Origin: Rhodocyclaceae bacterium
Lineage (GTDB): Bacteria; Pseudomonadota; Gammaproteobacteria; Burkholderiales; Rhodocyclaceae
Direction: 5' to 3'
Assembly (NCBI GenBank): GCA_020445945.1
Contig: JAGRFQ010000031.1
Location: 1-51,488, forward strand
DNA length: 51,488 nt
Shown here: piece after piece, positions 1 through 9,753 of the stretch
Numbering within the stretch: the first letter of the stretch is position 1
How the letters are laid out: each line of letters starts with the position of its first letter
Notes under the pieces: generated by a model
Seen by the model: only the letters and a program-made list of their open reading frames with translations
Told to the model about the DNA's origin: nothing
Databases searched by the model: none
Made by a program: the position numbers and the translations under genes

Positions 1-2
1 CG

Positions 3-1613
3 CACCACGACATCTATTCCATCGAAGACCTGGCACAGCTCATCCACGACTTGAAGAACGCCAACGGCAAGGCCTCGATCAGCGTCAAGCTGGTGTCCGA
101 GATTGGCGTCGGCACGGTGGCCGCGGGCGTGACCAAGGCCAAGGCCGACCACCTCGTGATCGCCGGCCACGATGGCGGCACCGGCGCCTCGCCGCTGTCC
201 TCGATCAAGCATGCCGGCTCGCCGTGGGAACTCGGCCTCGCCGAAACCCAGCAGACCCTGGTGCTCAACCGCCTGCGTTCGCGCGTGCGGGTGCAGGTCG
301 ATGGTCAGATGAAGACCGGCCGCGACGTGGTCATCGGTGCGCTGCTCGGTGCCGACGAGTTCGGCTTCGCCACCGCACCGCTGGTGGTCGAAGGCTGCAT
401 CATGATGCGCAAATGCCACCTCAATACCTGTCCGGTGGGCGTCGCCACGCAGGATCCGGTGCTGCGCAAGCGCTTCTCGGGTCAGCCGGAACATGTGGTC
501 AACTTCTTCTTCTTCATTGCCGAAGAAGTGCGCGAACTCATGGCCCAGCTCGGCATCCGCAGCTTCAACGAGCTGATCGGCCGCGCCGACCTGCTCGACA
601 TGAAGAAAGGCATTGCGCACTGGAAGGCCAAGGGGCTCGACTACAGCCGCATCTTCCATCGTCCGAATGTGCCTGCGACGGTCGAGTGCCTGCACACCGA
701 GGCACAGGACCACGGCCTCGAGAAGGCGCTCGACCAGGAATTGCTCAAGCGCGCAGCACCGGCGCTGGAGCGTGGCGAGAGCGTGTCGATCGATCTGCCG
801 GTGCGCAACGTGAACCGCACGGTAGGCACCATCCTGTCCGGCGCGGTGGCGGCCAAGTACGGCCACGCCGGGCTGCCCGACGGCACCATTTCGATCAAGC
901 TCTCCGGCACCGCCGGACAGAGTTTCGGCGCCTTCCTGGCGCGCGGCGTGTCGCTCGAACTGGTCGGTGAAGGCAACGACTACGTCGGCAAGGGCCTGTC
1001 CGGCGGGCGCATCGTCGTGCGCCCGGACGAGAGTTTCCGCGGTGAAGCCGGTGAAAACATCATCATCGGCAACACCGTGCTCTACGGTGCGATCGAGGGT
1101 GAGGCCTTCTTCTCCGGCGTCGGCGGCGAACGTTTCGCGGTGCGCAACTCGGGCGCCACGGCGGTGGTCGAGGGCGTGGGTGACCACGGCTGCGAGTACA
1201 TGACCGGCGGCACCGTGGTGGTGCTGGGGCATACCGGGCGCAACTTTGCCGCCGGGATGTCGGGCGGCGTGGCCTATGTGCTGGATGAAGACGGGAGCTT
1301 CGAGAGCCGTTGCAACATGGCCCAGGTGGCGCTCGAGCCGGTCGAGGAAGAAATCGAGGCACGCAAGGGCACCGAGTCGGGCGACGATCTCGAGTCGCTC
1401 GGACAGGTCGACGTGCGCCACCTCGGGCTGGCCGACGAAGCGATCCTCAAGGGTCTGATCGAAAAGCACGCCCAATTCACCGGCAGCAAGCGCGCGCAGA
1501 ACATTCTCGAAAACTGGTCGACCTACCGCGCCAGGTTCGTGAAGGTGATGCCGCACGAATATCGTCGTGCGTTGGCCGAAATGGCCGCGCAGAAGCAACT
1601 GGAGGCCGCGTAA
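3..1613 (+). CDS. gltB: Glutamate synthase (NADPH) large subunit, C-terminal part
   Basis: This is the 3' portion of the large subunit of glutamate synthase, which transfers the amide of glutamine to 2-oxoglutarate in ammonia assimilation. The reading frame is open to the left edge (first full codon at 3), so the N-terminal amidotransferase domain lies outside the window. Visible are the end of the FMN-binding synthase domain ([10 protein letters not shown]), the three cysteines of the 3Fe-4S cluster (codons at 396, 414 and 429, spacing C-x5-C-x4-C) and the C-terminal GXGXG beta-helix domain ([23 protein letters not shown]). It ends one base before gltD, so the two are co-transcribed and form the alpha-beta enzyme. 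The identification is secure; only the N-terminus is unseen. Confidence 0.97.
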   Translation, partial: HHDIYSIEDLAQLIHDLKNANGKASISVKLVSEIGVGTVAAGVTKAKADHLVIAGHDGGTGASPLSSIKHAGSPWELGLAETQQTLVLNRLRSRVRVQVDGQMKTGRDVVIGALLGADEFGFATAPLVVEGCIMMRKCHLNTCPVGVATQDPVLRKRFSGQPEHVVNFFFFIAEEVRELMAQLGIRSFNELIGRADLLDMKKGIAHWKAKGLDYSRIFHRPNVPATVECLHTEAQDHGLEKALDQELLKRAAPALERGESVSIDLPVRNVNRTVGTILSGAVAAKYGHAGLPDGTISIKLSGTAGQSFGAFLARGVSLELVGEGNDYVGKGLSGGRIVVRPDESFRGEAGENIIIGNTVLYGAIEGEAFFSGVGGERFAVRNSGATAVVEGVGDHGCEYMTGGTVVVLGHTGRNFAAGMSGGVAYVLDEDGSFESRCNMAQVALEPVEEEIEARKGTESGDDLESLGQVDVRHLGLADEAILKGLIEKHAQFTGSKRAQNILENWSTYRARFVKVMPHEYRRALAEMAAQKQLEAA

Positions 1614-1614
1614 G

Positions 1615-3081
<1,467 letters not shown>

Positions 3082-3181
3082 GGGCGGGCGCACGGCGGGG
3101 AGCTTGCCACGCCGTGCGCGCAGTGAAGATGTGTCCTGGCGGTATGTCGGCGCTGTCGCGCTGAGTCTGCGCAAGGCCCAC

Positions 3182-3207
3182 AAAAAGGCGGCTCCGGCCG
3201 CCTTTTT
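3182..3207. terminator. Bidirectional intrinsic terminator between gltD and ackA
   Basis: A perfect 11-bp inverted repeat (aaaaaggcggc / gccgccttttt) with a 4-base loop is flanked by A5 and T5 tracts. It can therefore stop transcription of gltBD from the left and of the pta-ackA operon from the right. It lies 100 bp after the gltD stop and 21 bp beyond the ackA stop. Confidence 0.85.
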
Positions 3208-3228
3208 GCATTTGCAGCGCGATGCGCT

Positions 3229-4422
3229 TCAGGCGGCGAGGATGTCCACCGTGTGGCGCGCGATCATCCATTCCTCGTTGGTCGGGACAATCGCTACCGC
3301 CGTGCGACTGCCGGCGGCGTCGATGCGGGGGTGGTGTGCGGCATTGGCGGTGGGGTCGAGGCGCAGGCCCAGCCATGCCGCCTGTTCGACCACTGCTTGC
3401 CGCACGGGCGCTGCGTGCTCGCCGATGCCGCCGGTAAATACCAGCGCATCCAGGCCGCCTGCGGCAGCGGCCAGCGAGCCGAGTTCGCGGCCGATGCGGT
3501 AGCAGAACAGGGCGACCGCCTCTTGCGCCTCGGGCGCCGTTGAGGCCAGCAGTGCGCGCATGTCGGCGCTGATGCCGGACACCCCGAGCAGGCCGGATTC
3601 CTTGTACAGCAAGCGCGTCAGTGCCTTGACGTCCATTGCCTTCTGCTCCATCAGATAGAGCAGCACGCCGGGGTCGAGGTTGCCGCTGCGGGTGCCCATC
3701 ATCAGACCGTCGATGGCGGTAAAGCCCATGCTGGAGGCGACGCTCTTGCCGTCGCGCAGAGCGCACATGCTGGCCCCGTTGCCCAGGTGCGCCACCACCA
3801 CCGCGCCGGCGGCGCGCTCCGGCCCGACGGCCTCGCGCAACTGGCGGCTGACGTATTCGTAGGACAGGCCGTGAAACCCGTAACGGCGGATGCCTTCGTC
3901 GTGCAGCGCACGCGGCAGTCCGAAGCGCTGCGCCAGCTCGGGCTGGCTGCGGTGGAAGGCGGTGTCGAAGCAGCCGACTTGCGGCAGCGAGGGCATGAGC
4001 CGGGCGATGACCTGTACCGCCCGCAGATTGTGCGGCTGATGCAGCGGGGCCAGCGGCTCGAAGGCCGAGAGCGCGTCGACCACCGCTTCGGTCAGGCGCA
4101 CCGGCGCGCTGTAGCGCGCGCCGCCATGCACGATGCGGTGCCCGGCACCGACCAGATCGAGCCCCGGGGTGTGGCTGCGCAGCCACGTCAGCAGGGTGTC
4201 GAGGGCGTGTTGGTGGTGATGGTTGAGATCGTCGCCCGCGGGGGCGTCGATGGCGAAGTCGAAACGTTCGCCGCTGGCGCTGCGCACGTGAAGTTGCGGG
4301 GCCACGCCGATGGCTTCGATTTGACCGGCCAGCACCGGGGTGCCGGCGAGGAAGGGCGTTACCGGATACAGCGCAAACTTGAGGCTCGACGAGCCGGCGT
4401 TGAGAACCAGCAGGGCTTTCAT
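3229..4422 (-). CDS. ackA: Acetate kinase (acetate/propionate kinase family)
   Basis: This 397-aa protein interconverts acetyl phosphate plus ADP with acetate plus ATP. The N-terminal phosphate-binding motif NAGSSSLKF is at residues 7-15, and the acetokinase motifs VGCFDTAFH, GYHGLSY-like GFHGLSYEYV and HLGNGAS follow in the usual order; FTGGIGE lies near the C-terminus. The start at 4422 gives the standard family length and overlaps the stop of the upstream acyltransferase gene by four bases (ATGA), which points to translational coupling. A longer in-frame extension upstream only runs through the preceding gene. Substrate range (acetate versus propionate or butyrate) cannot be told from sequence alone. 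Confidence 0.95.
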   Translation of the reverse strand: MKALLVLNAGSSSLKFALYPVTPFLAGTPVLAGQIEAIGVAPQLHVRSASGERFDFAIDAPAGDDLNHHHQHALDTLLTWLRSHTPGLDLVGAGHRIVHGGARYSAPVRLTEAVVDALSAFEPLAPLHQPHNLRAVQVIARLMPSLPQVGCFDTAFHRSQPELAQRFGLPRALHDEGIRRYGFHGLSYEYVSRQLREAVGPERAAGAVVVAHLGNGASMCALRDGKSVASSMGFTAIDGLMMGTRSGNLDPGVLLYLMEQKAMDVKALTRLLYKESGLLGVSGISADMRALLASTAPEAQEAVALFCYRIGRELGSLAAAAGGLDALVFTGGIGEHAAPVRQAVVEQAAWLGLRLDPTANAAHHPRIDAAGSRTAVAIVPTNEEWMIARHTVDILAA

Positions 4423-5849
4423 AGATCGAGCGCCTTGCTGCGCCGGCAGTGGGCGATGAGCTGGGCGATGGCGCACGATGCGGCGCGCGCTTCGGCGGTG
4501 TCGGCGCGGCTGGTGAGCACGATCGGCACGCGGGCGCCGAGGACCACCCCGGCGAGCACCGCGTCGGCCAGGTATTCGAGCTGCTTGGCGACCATGTTGC
4601 CGGATTCGAGATCGGGCACGATGAGAATGTCGGCGTTGCCGGCCACCGCCGAGACGATGCCCTTGGTTTTGGCGGCGACCAGCGAGATGGCGTTGTCGAA
4701 GGCCAGCGGGCCGTCGAGGATGCCGCCCTTGATCTGGCCGCGGTCGGCCATCTTGCACAGCGCTGCGGCGTCGATCGTGGAGCGCAGTTTGGGGGTGACG
4801 GTTTCGACCGCCGACAGGATCGCCACCTTGGGCGAGGGCATGCCCATCATCTGCGCGACCTCGATCGCGTTCTGGATGATGTCGGCCTTTTCGGCCAGCG
4901 TCGGTTCGATGTTGATCGCCGCGTCGGTAATCAGCAGCGGGTGCGGGTAGGTGGGCACCTCGGCGATGAATACGTGGCTGATGCGCCGCTCGGTGCGCAG
5001 ACCGGTCTGCTTGTTGACCACCGCGCTCATCAACTCATCGGTGTGCAGCGAGCCCTTCATCAGCGCTTCGACGTCGCCGCGCCGGGCCATCGCCACCGCG
5101 ATGTCGGCCGCCGCGTGGCTGTGCGGCGCGTCGACGATCTCGATGCCGTCGAGGCTGAACCCCTCGGCTTCGGCCACCGCGCGAATCTTCGCCTCCGGCC
5201 CGACCAGCACCGGCACCACCAGGCCTTCCTCGGCGGCCTGCAGCGGTCCGGCCAGCGATTCGGTGTCGCAGGGGTGGGCCACTGCGATGCGCACCGGTTC
5301 GAGCCCCGCGGTGAGCGAGATCAGGTGCTGATAGCGCAGCTCCTTGTCGGACACCGTGATCTCGGGCAGATTGACCCGCGCGCGCCGGATCTTTTCGGTC
5401 GGTGCCTGCACCTCGGCGGTGCCGTCGATGACCTTGAGCCCATCCTGGTTGTTGGCAACGCATTCGAGCACGAGGTGGTAGTTGTGCTCGTATTTCTCGC
5501 GGCAGGTGACCGTCACGGTCAGCGTGTCGCCAACGCTCACCGGTCGCCAGAATTTGAGCGACTGCGCGATGTAAACCGTCCCCGGGCCGGGAAACTCGGT
5601 CCCCAGAATCGACGAGAAAAGGGTGCTGCCCCACATGCTGTGGCCGACCACTTCGCGAAACTGGCTCGAGCGCGCGAACTCTGGATCGACATGGGTCGGG
5701 TTCACGTCGCCGGACATCGCGGCGAACAGATGGATGTCGTTGGGTTTGAGCGTGCGGATCAGTTGCGCCTGGTCGCCCACGGCGATTTCGTCGAAGGTCC
5801 GGTTCTCGATGTACTGATGGATGGCTCTCTGCATGGGTCGTTCCCGCAT
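4419..5849 (-). CDS. Bifunctional MaoC-like hydratase / phosphate acyltransferase fusion
   Basis: A two-domain protein of 476 aa. Residues about 15-150 form a MaoC (hot-dog, enoyl-CoA hydratase) domain with the typical [18 protein letters not shown] active-site segment. Residues about 165-476 form a PTA/PTB phosphate acyltransferase domain ([42 protein letters not shown]-like VPDLESGNM). The acyltransferase half would make acyl phosphate from acyl-CoA for the coupled acetate kinase. A role for the hydratase half in hydroxyacyl-CoA or polyhydroxyalkanoate metabolism is inference. A second ATG at 5834 is an alternative start, preceded by gggaac, and would shorten the protein by five residues. 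Confidence 0.9.
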   Translation of the reverse strand: MRERPMQRAIHQYIENRTFDEIAVGDQAQLIRTLKPNDIHLFAAMSGDVNPTHVDPEFARSSQFREVVGHSMWGSTLFSSILGTEFPGPGTVYIAQSLKFWRPVSVGDTLTVTVTCREKYEHNYHLVLECVANNQDGLKVIDGTAEVQAPTEKIRRARVNLPEITVSDKELRYQHLISLTAGLEPVRIAVAHPCDTESLAGPLQAAEEGLVVPVLVGPEAKIRAVAEAEGFSLDGIEIVDAPHSHAAADIAVAMARRGDVEALMKGSLHTDELMSAVVNKQTGLRTERRISHVFIAEVPTYPHPLLITDAAINIEPTLAEKADIIQNAIEVAQMMGMPSPKVAILSAVETVTPKLRSTIDAAALCKMADRGQIKGGILDGPLAFDNAISLVAAKTKGIVSAVAGNADILIVPDLESGNMVAKQLEYLADAVLAGVVLGARVPIVLTSRADTAEARAASCAIAQLIAHCRRSKALDL

Positions 5850-5851
5850 GG

Positions 5852-5929
5852 TTTGCGTTGCAACACTTGGATAGTATCGGCGGCTTCGTTACAAACATTA
5901 GCCGACGATGAAAGAATACTGCATTGCAG
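5852..5929. promoter_or_regulatory. Paired TGCA-rich palindromes upstream of the MaoC-PTA/ackA operon
   Basis: Two dyads lie in the 186-bp divergent region between the acyltransferase gene and glmU: tttgcgttgcaa at 5852-5863 (containing the perfect 8-mer gttgcaac at 5857-5864) and ctgcattgcag at 5919-5929. The second fits the CTGC-N3-GCAG pattern that I recall for PhaR-type regulators of polyhydroxyalkanoate metabolism. Any regulator binding is inference. No convincing -35/-10 pair was found by eye for either flanking gene. Confidence 0.35.
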
Positions 5930-6035
5930 CAATCGTGTCTTTTCCAAGGCGTGGGGCAGGTGCGACGCAGTTAACGGAGCGGCCCCGGGGGGCATGCTAG
6001 AATCCGCCGGAAATCCCCCGCCAAATGGAATCGTC

Positions 6036-7397
6036 ATGCAAGTTGTCGTGCTCGCCGCCGGTCAGGGCAAACGGATGCGCTCGGTCCTCCCCAAGGTATT
6101 GCAGCCCATCGCCGGGCGGCCGATGCTCGCGCATGTGCTGGCGACCGCACGGGCGCTTGGCAGCGCGCAGATTTGCGTGGTGTATGGCCATGGTGGCGAG
6201 CGCGTGCGCGAGGCGCTCGATGCGCCCGATCTGGCGTGGGCCCTGCAGGCCCCGCAGCTGGGCACCGGGCACGCCGTGCAGCAGGCCCTGCCCTGCCTCA
6301 CTGACGGCGAGATGGCGCTGGTGCTGTATGGCGACGTGCCGCTGATCGGCGAAGCGACCCTGCGCCGCCTGCTCGACGCCGCCGGCACCGACCGCCTCGC
6401 CTTGCTGACGGTCGAACTCGACGACCCCACCGGTTACGGGCGCATCGTGCGCGGCGCCGATGGCGCGGTGCAGCGCATCGTCGAGCACAAGGACGCGAGC
6501 GAGGCCGAGCGCGCGCTGCACGAAGTGAACACCGGCATTCTGGTGGCACCGGTGGTGCAACTGCGCGACTGGCTCGGCCGCCTGCGCAACGACAACGCGC
6601 AGGGCGAGTACTACCTCACCGATATCATCAGCATGGCGGTTGACGCCGGCGTCGAGGTGGTGGCCGCCCAGCCCGACGACGTGGCCGAGACGCTCGGCGT
6701 CAACAACAAGCAACAGCTCGCCGAGCTGGAGCGCCGCCATCAGGCCATGCGCGCGTCGGCCTTGCTGGAGCAGGGCGTGACCCTCATCGACCCGGCGCGC
6801 CTCGACATCCGCGGCGCGCTGCGCTGCGGTCAGGACGTGCAGATCGACGTCAACTGCGTGTTTGAAGGCGAGGTCACGCTGGCCGACGGGGTACAGGTCG
6901 GCGCCAACTGCGTGATCCGCAACGCCCGCATCGGCGCGGGCACCCGCATCGCCCCGTTTTCGCACATCGAAGACACGCAGATGGGCGAAGCCTGCGTGAT
7001 CGGCCCCTACGCGCGTACCCGGCCGGGCACCGCGCTGGGCGATGACGTGCATCTGGGCAACTTCGTCGAAGTCAAGAACAGCCGCATCGCCAACCACTCC
7101 AAGGCCAATCACCTGGCCTACGTGGGCGACGCCGACATCGGCGAGCGGGTCAATGTCGGCGCCGGCACCATCACCTGCAACTACGACGGCGCCAACAAGT
7201 TCCGCACCATCATCGAAGATGACGTTTTCATCGGCTCCGACACGCAACTGGTCGCCCCGGTGCGCGTCGGCAAGGGCGCCACGCTGGGTGCCGGCACGAC
7301 GCTGAGCAAGGACGCGCCGGCCGGTCAGCTCACCGTGTCGCGCGCGCGCCAGACCTCCGTGCCGGGCTGGAAGCGCCCGGTCAAGCAACCCAAATAA
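6036..7397 (+). CDS. glmU: Bifunctional UDP-N-acetylglucosamine pyrophosphorylase / glucosamine-1-phosphate N-acetyltransferase
   Basis: GlmU (453 aa) acetylates glucosamine-1-phosphate and then uridylylates it to UDP-GlcNAc, the precursor of peptidoglycan and lipopolysaccharide. The N-terminal nucleotidyltransferase domain begins with [19 protein letters not shown] and YGDVPL motifs follow. From about residue 250 the left-handed beta-helix of hexapeptide repeats runs to the end, including the acetyltransferase segment with [11 protein letters not shown] and NYDGANK. The start at 6036 aligns with the family N-terminus and gives the standard length, although the frame is open far upstream. It is 39 bp from glmS, so the two steps of the pathway are probably one operon. 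Confidence 0.97.
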   Translation: MQVVVLAAGQGKRMRSVLPKVLQPIAGRPMLAHVLATARALGSAQICVVYGHGGERVREALDAPDLAWALQAPQLGTGHAVQQALPCLTDGEMALVLYGDVPLIGEATLRRLLDAAGTDRLALLTVELDDPTGYGRIVRGADGAVQRIVEHKDASEAERALHEVNTGILVAPVVQLRDWLGRLRNDNAQGEYYLTDIISMAVDAGVEVVAAQPDDVAETLGVNNKQQLAELERRHQAMRASALLEQGVTLIDPARLDIRGALRCGQDVQIDVNCVFEGEVTLADGVQVGANCVIRNARIGAGTRIAPFSHIEDTQMGEACVIGPYARTRPGTALGDDVHLGNFVEVKNSRIANHSKANHLAYVGDADIGERVNVGAGTITCNYDGANKFRTIIEDDVFIGSDTQLVAPVRVGKGATLGAGTTLSKDAPAGQLTVSRARQTSVPGWKRPVKQPK

Positions 7398-7436
7398 AAC
7401 ACGCCGCAGCGGCGGCCCGGCTTCAGGAGAGATTTC

Positions 7437-9266
7437 ATGTGTGGCATCGTCACCGCCATTTCCACGGAAAACGTGGTCCCCGTGCTGCTCGAAGGGCTGC
7501 GCAAGCTTGAATACCGCGGCTACGATTCGGCCGGCCTGGCCGTCCTGCACGACGATTCGCTGATCCGCCTGCGCTCCGCCGGCCGTGTCGCCGAGCTCGC
7601 CACCATGGCCAACAGCCGCCACCTCGCGGCGACCATCGGCATCGCCCACACCCGCTGGGCCACCCACGGCGAGCCTTCCGAACGCAACGCCCATCCGCAT
7701 ATCTCCGGCGGCCTGGCGGTGGTGCACAACGGCATCATCGAGAACTTCGAAGCCATCAAGGCGGCGATGACCGCCAAGGGCTATGTGTTCGAGTCCGACA
7801 CCGACACCGAAGCGGTCGCCCACCTGGTGCATCACAAGCTCGAAGCCGGAAACGGCCTGTTCGACGCGGTGCGACTCGCCGCCAACGAGCTCGAAGGCGC
7901 CTACGCCATCGGCGTGGTCTGCGAGGCCGACCCCTTCACCGCCATCGTCGCCCGGCGCGGCTCGCCGCTGCTGCTCGGCGTCGGTGAAGATGGCATGTAC
8001 GCCGCCTCCGACACCTCCGCGCTGCTGCAGGTCACGCGCAAAGTGGTGTATCTCGAAGACGGCGACGTGGTCGAACTCAAGCGCGACGGCTACCGCATCA
8101 CCGACCTGGACGGCGCCGCGGTCGAGCGCGCGGTCAACATCTCCTCGCTGTCGGCCGACGCGGTCGAGCTCGGCAAATACCGCCACTACATGCAGAAGGA
8201 AATCTTCGAGCAGCCGCAAGCGCTGGCCAACACGCTCGAAATGATCGCCGGCGGCAACACCATCTCGCCGCAGATTTTCGGTGCCCACGCCAGCGACATC
8301 CTCGGCGCCACCCGCCGCGTCCTCATCCTCGCCTGCGGCACCAGCTTCCACTCCGCGCTGGTCGCCCGCTACTGGCTCGAATCCGTCGCCGGCATGCCCT
8401 GTGAGGTCGAAATCGCCAGCGAATACCGCTACCGCGTCTCGGTCCCCGACCCCGACACCCTCGTCGTCGTCATCTCCCAGTCCGGCGAAACCGCCGACAC
8501 CCTCGCCGCCCTCAAGCACGCCAAAACGCTGGGCATGAGCAAAACGCTGGCAATCTGCAACGTCCCCGAATCGGCCATCGTGCGCGAAACCGCACTGCGC
8601 TTCATCACCCGCGCCGGCCCCGAAATCGGCGTCGCCTCAACCAAAGCCTTCACCACCCAGCTCGCCGCCCTCGCGCTGCTCACCCTCGCCATCGCCAAAC
8701 TCAACAGCCGGCTCAGCAGCGAGGACGAAAACCGCTACCTCACCGCTCTGCGCCACCTCCCCGTGGCCGTCGGCAAGGTGCTCGAACTCGAACCCGAAAT
8801 CGCCCAATGGGCGCAGCGCTTCGCCAGCAAACAGCACGCCCTCTTCCTCGGCCGCGGCCGTCACTGGCCCATCGCCATGGAAGGCGCGCTCAAGCTCAAG
8901 GAAATCTCCTACATCCACGCCGAGTCCTACGCCGCCGGCGAACTCAAGCACGGCCCGCTCGCGCTGGTCGACAAAGACATGCCGGTGATCGCCATCGCCC
9001 CGGCCGACGAACTCATCGAAAAGCTCAAGAGCAACCTGCAGGAAGTGCGCGCCCGCGGCGGCGAACTCTACGTCTTCGCCGACGCCGGCAGCGAAATCCC
9101 CGAAACCGACGGCGTCCACATCCTCCACATGCCCGAACACTACGGCATGCTCTCCCCGGTGCTACACGTCATCCCCCTGCAACTCCTCTCCTACCACGCC
9201 GCGCTGGTCAAGGGCACCGACGTGGACAAACCGCGGAATCTGGCCAAGAGCGTGACGGTGGAGTGA
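7437..9266 (+). CDS. glmS: Glutamine-fructose-6-phosphate aminotransferase (isomerizing)
   Basis: GlmS (609 aa) makes glucosamine-6-phosphate from fructose-6-phosphate and glutamine. Cys2 after the initiator Met is the N-terminal nucleophile of the glutaminase domain (MCGIV), with [20 protein letters not shown] and HNGIIENF motifs. Two SIS sugar-isomerase domains follow ([33 protein letters not shown]). The protein ends in the conserved [11 protein letters not shown], the segment whose codons serve as the TnsD/attTn7 recognition site in many bacteria. A ribosome binding site (aggaga) precedes the ATG. The accessory segment starts straight after the stop codon. Confidence 0.97.
   Translation: MCGIVTAISTENVVPVLLEGLRKLEYRGYDSAGLAVLHDDSLIRLRSAGRVAELATMANSRHLAATIGIAHTRWATHGEPSERNAHPHISGGLAVVHNGIIENFEAIKAAMTAKGYVFESDTDTEAVAHLVHHKLEAGNGLFDAVRLAANELEGAYAIGVVCEADPFTAIVARRGSPLLLGVGEDGMYAASDTSALLQVTRKVVYLEDGDVVELKRDGYRITDLDGAAVERAVNISSLSADAVELGKYRHYMQKEIFEQPQALANTLEMIAGGNTISPQIFGAHASDILGATRRVLILACGTSFHSALVARYWLESVAGMPCEVEIASEYRYRVSVPDPDTLVVVISQSGETADTLAALKHAKTLGMSKTLAICNVPESAIVRETALRFITRAGPEIGVASTKAFTTQLAALALLTLAIAKLNSRLSSEDENRYLTALRHLPVAVGKVLELEPEIAQWAQRFASKQHALFLGRGRHWPIAMEGALKLKEISYIHAESYAAGELKHGPLALVDKDMPVIAIAPADELIEKLKSNLQEVRARGGELYVFADAGSEIPETDGVHILHMPEHYGMLSPVLHVIPLQLLSYHAALVKGTDVDKPRNLAKSVTVE
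9230..9266 (+). other. attTn7-like sequence at the 3' end of glmS
   Basis: The last codons of glmS encode the highly conserved C-terminus used as the target-recognition site by Tn7 and related elements, which insert a short distance downstream. Here the DNA behind glmS changes abruptly to AT-richer, repeat-bearing sequence with an IS fragment and a foreign-looking gene. No Tn7 end sequence or tns gene was seen, so the site is a hotspot by position; which element used it is unknown. Confidence 0.45.
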
Positions 9267-9298
9267 GCCTGGCCTGCCGGCCGCTCACACCAGTTTGC

Positions 9299-9358
9299 GG
9301 AAAACATAGTTCTTTCCTGGAAAACAAAGTGTTTTCCTCGCAAACATAGTTTTTGCCT
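9299..9358. repeat. Three tandem 20-bp repeats, each a small hairpin
   Basis: Units at 9299-9318, 9319-9338 and 9339-9358 share the core AAACAWAGT and end in CCT. Each unit is itself a dyad: GGAAA/TTTCC in unit 1, GGAAAAC/GTTTTCC in unit 2, GCAAA/TTTGC in unit 3. The change from GG..CC to GC..GC in unit 3 is compensatory, which suggests that the hairpin matters. The array begins 33 bp after the glmS stop and touches the left end of the IS remnant. Confidence 0.7.
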
Positions 9359-9487
9359 GAATCGCCCCTCTCCCGGTAGACGCTTTGCAGCCTTAAACTC
9401 AGGCATGTACAGGAGGCGTCATGAGCAGCAAACGGTATCCGGAAGAATTCAAAATTGAGGCGGTTAAAACAAGTCACGGAGCGGGGT
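9358..9487 (+). mobile_element. IS3-family insertion sequence remnant (left end plus start of orfA)
   Basis: An aggaggcgtc ribosome binding site and ATG at 9421 open a frame reading MSSKRYPEEFKIEAVK, the characteristic start of IS3-family OrfA (HTH_Tnp_1). The A4 run at 9466-9469 appears to hold one extra A: removing it continues the family sequence as QVTERG, after which similarity stops. As it stands the first frame ends at 9525 after 34 codons. The 63 bp upstream of the ATG begin with TGAATCGCCCC, consistent with an IS3-type left end. No orfB or right end is present, so this is a dead fragment. Confidence 0.7.
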
Positions 9488-9604
9488 CCTTCCGCGCCGG
9501 ATGTCTTGCAGCAAGAAATCATTGACCATCTTGAGGCGGCATTGATGGCATTTCGGGATGTTGCTGCGGGACTGCCTCGTAGTGCTAGTCGCGATCAAAA
9601 CTGA
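9488..9604 (+). pseudogene. Orphan C-terminal coding fragment fused to the IS remnant
   Basis: Beyond the point where OrfA similarity ends, the frame continues for 38 codons (PSAPDVLQQEIIDHLEAAL..., ending at a TGA at 9602-9604). It reads like the helical, acidic C-terminus of another protein that lost its 5' part through a deletion ending in the IS. A type I methyltransferase (HsdM-like) tail came to mind but cannot be supported from so short a piece. No start codon or ribosome binding site is attached to it. Confidence 0.25.
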
Positions 9605-9672
9605 GGGTAATCGGCGGGGCCTTTCAGGCGGCGACTCAGGAAGCCTAAGCTAGTCGACCGAACAATCATGGA

Positions 9673-9740
9673 TGTTCCGTGGTGTTCCAGGCGCGTTGAC
9701 GATCTCTTTTCTGTCGATATAATGGGAACATCATGGAACA
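9673..9740. repeat. Mirror-image TGTTCC / GGAACA repeats framing the GTPase promoter
   Basis: TGTTCC occurs at 9673-9678 and 9683-9688, upstream of the -35 element. Its complement GGAACA occurs at 9725-9730 and 9735-9740, just after the -10 element and over the first possible start codon. Both pairs are spaced exactly 10 bp, one helical turn, so the promoter lies in the middle of an interrupted palindrome. This looks like a two-site operator that could be bridged by a dimeric or looping repressor. Confidence 0.6.
9696..9723 (+). promoter_or_regulatory. Strong sigma70-type promoter of the GTPase gene
   Basis: The -35 TTGACG (9696-9701) and the -10 TATAAT (9718-9723) are separated by 16 bp. 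This is the closest match to the sigma70 consensus that I saw in the window. The predicted transcription start is near 9730, which makes the ATG at 9754 more likely than the one at 9733 as the translation start. Confidence 0.75.
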
Positions 9741-9753
9741 TCAGAGATTAAAA

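Noticed and set aside
5997-8519. 840-codon open frame on the minus strand over glmU and glmS
   Set aside because: It is antisense to two certain genes and translates to Gly/Asp/His/Arg-rich low-complexity sequence, typical of GC-rich shadows.
9299-9358. Possible mini CRISPR array
   Set aside because: The three units are contiguous, with no spacers between them, and no cas gene is near.
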